Origin: Cladopsammia gracilis
Taxonomy: Eukaryota; Cnidaria; Anthozoa; Scleractinia; Dendrophylliidae
Length of the DNA: 64,000 bases
Direction of reading: 5' to 3'
NCBI GenBank assembly: GCA_022457155.1
Contig: JAJGOT010000358.1
Span: 369,501-433,500 of the forward strand
Each line of letters starts with the position of its first letter. Within the stretch, counting starts at the first letter, position 1. The position numbers were made by a program, and so were the translations under genes. Positions 61,446 through 64,000 of the stretch are shown here, piece after piece. Below the pieces are notes generated by a model. It did not search any database. It worked only from the letters and a program-made list of their open reading frames with translations, and was not told the DNA's origin.

Positions 61446-62065
61446 CTCGACATAGATCCCCATCTTGCGGATAAATAGAACACGATTGAGTCCATCTTGG
61501 TCGAAATCTTGAGCGAATAGCTCATCTTCTTCAAACAAAGAGTCGATTATTGGCTCAAGATTGGCCCTCATCACCTGTTATAAACAAAAATAATCTATCA
61601 GGAATACGTAACAACATGCAACAAGAAAAACCGGTTTGAAGGTTTTAATGAACAAGCATGTATCCGGACGTCCCCGACTGGGCACGAAGCATGCCGCTAG
61701 TGAACTTCTGGTAATCTACCCAGGGTAAATAAACACGGACACGGACACGGGGGACACGGACACGGACACGGACACGGACACGGACACGGACACGGACACG
61801 GACACGGACACGGACACGGACACGGACACGGACACGGACACGGACACTGACACTGATACTGATACTGATGCTGATACTGATGCTAATGCTAATGCTAATG
61901 CTAATGCTCATGCTAATACTTGAGGCCAGTAATGAGTTACTTTCAACAAAACATTGCGAACCAACGTCTTATTCTCAATTACTAACCTCGTCACCAGAAT
62001 ATTCTCCGCTTTCAAAATGATGGTGCGGGTGTAGAAAGCCCCTGGCGGCCAAGTCGGCCAAAATA
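61446..62065 (-). CDS. candidate upstream exons of the minus-strand gene
   Basis: Two minus-strand exons join in phase. 62065-61987 encodes ILADLAARGFLHPHHHFESG before a GTTAGT donor. 61574-61446 encodes MRANLEPIIDSLFEEDELFA and DFDQDGLNRVLF. The latter resembles an EF-hand loop (D at positions 1, 3 and 5, G at 6) but lacks the acidic residue at 12. The donor of the second (GTTTGA) is weak, and its phase does not fit the exon at 59579, so a small exon or a different donor is missing. Confidence 0.45.
61733..61915. repeat. GGACAC hexamer and GCTAAT/ACTGAT repeats
   Basis: About 18 perfect GGACAC hexamers (61733-61848) grade into ACTGAT and GCTAAT hexamers (61849-61915). It is non-coding despite open minus-strand frames. 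Confidence 0.95.
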
Positions 62066-62099
62066 CTCCAAAAATCGTAGAGATTTTGTGAGTGACATC

Positions 62100-62300
62100 A
62101 TTATTGTTATTGTTATTGATTGTTATTGATTGTTATTGATTGTTATTGATTGTTATTGATTGTTATTGATTGTTATTGATTGTTATTGATTGTTATTGAT
62201 TGTCATTGACTGTTATTGATTTTTCTTGATTGTTATTGATTGTTATTGTTATTGTTATTGTTATTGATTGATATTGTTATCGATATTGATTGATATTGTT
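62100..62300. repeat. TTATTGATTG microsatellite
   Basis: Ten-base units TTATTGATTG recur about 12 times. The array resumes as GATATTGTTATT after 62776, so the MITE at 62310-62775 appears to have landed inside one array. Confidence 0.9.
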
Positions 62301-62309
62301 ATTGATATA

Positions 62310-62775
62310 TAATGGTAATTGAACTGAGTGGAGTGCAATTTGGTCTGAAATCATACGCGTGATTTCAAAATCGAAGGAGCGCTCAGCGCGAGTTCGATTC
62401 AAATCACAAGTATGATTTCAAACCAAAATTGCACGACACAAAGTTCAATTACCACTTTATTTCATCCATTTTGAAATCGCACAATTTAATTGCCTAAATG
62501 CAGGATTTTAGTCAGTACCAATGTTGATGTCACTTATACATGTATATGCAATTTAGAGGAAAACATAATGCGATTCGGGAATAAATCGCTCTGCTGAGAA
62601 AAAGATGCGATTTAGAGATTTAGAGCAAAAAAACGGTGCGATTCAGGGATAAATCACATTGCTGAGAAAAGGATGCGATTTGGAGCAAAAAATACTGCGA
62701 CTCGGGAATAAATCGCACTGCTGAGAGCCAATCAGATTGCAAGGATCACCAGTGATTTCAAAAAGGATGTAATAA
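62310..62775. repeat. composite palindromic MITE family, copy 3 (inverted)
   Basis: The inverted orientation of the unit at 7271-7627 and 54945-55425: first the TGAACTGAGTGGAGTGCAA palindrome, then the block ending in GGATGTAATAA. It is flanked by ATTG-rich microsatellite on both sides. Confidence 0.75.
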
Positions 62776-63209
62776 TGATTGATATTGTTATTGATATTGA
62801 TTGATATTGTTATTGATATTGTTATTGATATTGATATTGATATTGTTATCGATATTGTTATCGATATTGTTATCGATATTGTTATTGATTGTTATCGATT
62901 GTTATTGTTATTGTTATTGTTATTATTTTGTAATTTTATATTGTAAATTTTATACTGTAAATTTAAAGATTATATTGTAAATTTAAAGATTGTTTTAAGA
63001 AATTTGTTAATAAAGTATTATTATTATTACTATTATTATTGTTATAATTATTATTGTTATTATTATTTTTAAAAAAGTCAATAAATTTTTAAACATACTA
63101 TTTTAAATGTGCATATCTTATCATTGTATCGTATTAGAATTTTAATGTATTGTAAATAGTTATTCTAATTGTTAATATAATTATTTGTTGATTGTTTTTA
63201 TTATTGTTA

Positions 63210-63250
<41 letters not shown>

Positions 63251-63550
63251 GTTATTGTTATTATTATTGCCGTCACTTTGTGAATACAAACGTCTTACAT
63301 AAATGTTATTTTTATTGAAAATTTTTTTAGTAACACTTTTACGATATTTTATGCATTGTAATTATGAATTATTTTTAGCATTCTAGTAGATTAATAATTA
63401 TTATATATTATTATATTATTATATAAATGAACTTTTATAGCTTTTTCCTGCAAGTGTACATAAAATTGATGTTAAGGCTTAATCGATTTTTAAGAAATTT
63501 GTTAATAAAGTATTGCTTTTTCAGATTAAATTTAAAAATTGTTATTGTTA

Positions 63551-63618
<68 letters not shown>

Positions 63619-63620
63619 TC
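62776..63620. repeat. AT-rich TTATTG and ATT microsatellites
   Basis: GATATTGTTATC units run at 62776-62930. (ATT)n tracts lie at about 63018-63070, 63196-63270 and 63540-63618, with AT-rich spacer. An exon needed to link 63638 to 62065 in phase could lie here but was not found. Confidence 0.8.
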
Positions 63621-63637
63621 AGTGGAAAATAAGTTAC

Positions 63638-63805
63638 CTCTTCCGGTGCGACCTCCGGAGGCTCTTCGATAACGTCGAGGGAAATTTGGCTCTGAGATTT
63701 TTTCTGAGCCTCGCCTTTGATCAGTAGATCCAGCGGTTCACTAACATCAGGGCTCTGTGTGGTGCAGTTACGACGGCTGCCAAGTATGCCGGGTAATTCG
63801 GGTAG
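63638..63805 (-). CDS. candidate exon of the minus-strand gene (56 codons)
   Basis: The acceptor TTTTCATGCAG and donor GTAACT bound a minus-strand frame in phase 0. It encodes LPELPGILGSRRNCTTQS, PLDLLIKGEAQKKSQSQISL and EEPPEVAPEE, an acidic, proline-rich stretch in keeping with the repeat protein downstream. The next candidate exon (62065) needs a different phase, so at least one exon is missing between them. Confidence 0.45.
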
Positions 63806-64000
63806 CTGCATGAAAATGTCAAGTCAGTAAGTTGTTAAAAATTGTAGGATTATAAATGTTAGGATCAGAATACACTGTATGTCTTGTTAAATTTTCTCGC
63901 ATTTTCTTTTACTCCATTTGTATGTGACTCGCGCTTTGTTATCCTTACGCTGTTCAAAGAGTAAAAGTGCGCTTTACACTGAAGCAAAGTATCCCAGCTT

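Noticed and set aside
61645..61911. Minus-strand frame with SISISI and RVRVRV repeats.
   Set aside because: It is a reading of the GGACAC and ACTGAT hexamer repeats.

Overview
This is a eukaryotic, intron-rich, AT-leaning genomic window, most likely from a cnidarian and probably an anthozoan such as a stony coral. The basis is small exons with GT/AG introns, the sulfotransferase-like and MFSD3-like proteins, and the retroelement remnants. Species cannot be fixed from the sequence alone.

I rebuilt genes by chaining splice sites and checking codon phase at every junction. (1) A plus-strand gene at 6332-17532 has 11 exons and about 440 codons. It encodes an unrecognised single-pass membrane protein with a signal peptide, a cysteine-containing ectodomain, one membrane helix and a tyrosine-rich tail with two YEEP motifs. 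(2) and (3) Two tandem plus-strand copies of a four-exon, 355-residue Golgi-type sulfotransferase-like gene lie at 32169-36548 and 39230-43919, inside a duplicated block of about 7 kb. (4) A plus-strand MFSD3-type transporter of three exons and about 422 codons lies at 45724-48327. (5) A minus-strand gene has four well-joined 3' exons at 49872-59579, and three candidate upstream exons reach 63805. It encodes a long acidic/serine-rich protein with an in-frame tandem repeat, a membrane helix and a basic/serine-rich tail.

Most of the rest is mobile DNA: LINE 3' ends, a Penelope-like reverse transcriptase fragment, a tyrosine-recombinase-like pseudogene, many palindromic MITE-like elements, minisatellites and microsatellites. 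TTAA is the commonest target site. Several insertions have an internal control for the empty site: the other arm of an inverted repeat, the other copy of a duplicated gene, or a LINE reading frame that is restored when the insert is removed. The most notable cases are a 2.95-kb TTAA element split by two later insertions (23496-26445), a TTAA element whose target site overlaps the stop codon of the minus-strand gene (49872), back-to-back TTAA elements with a hammerhead-ribozyme-like core (52639-53285), and a tandem array that appears to have multiplied the acceptor region of the receptor gene's last exon (16931-17430).
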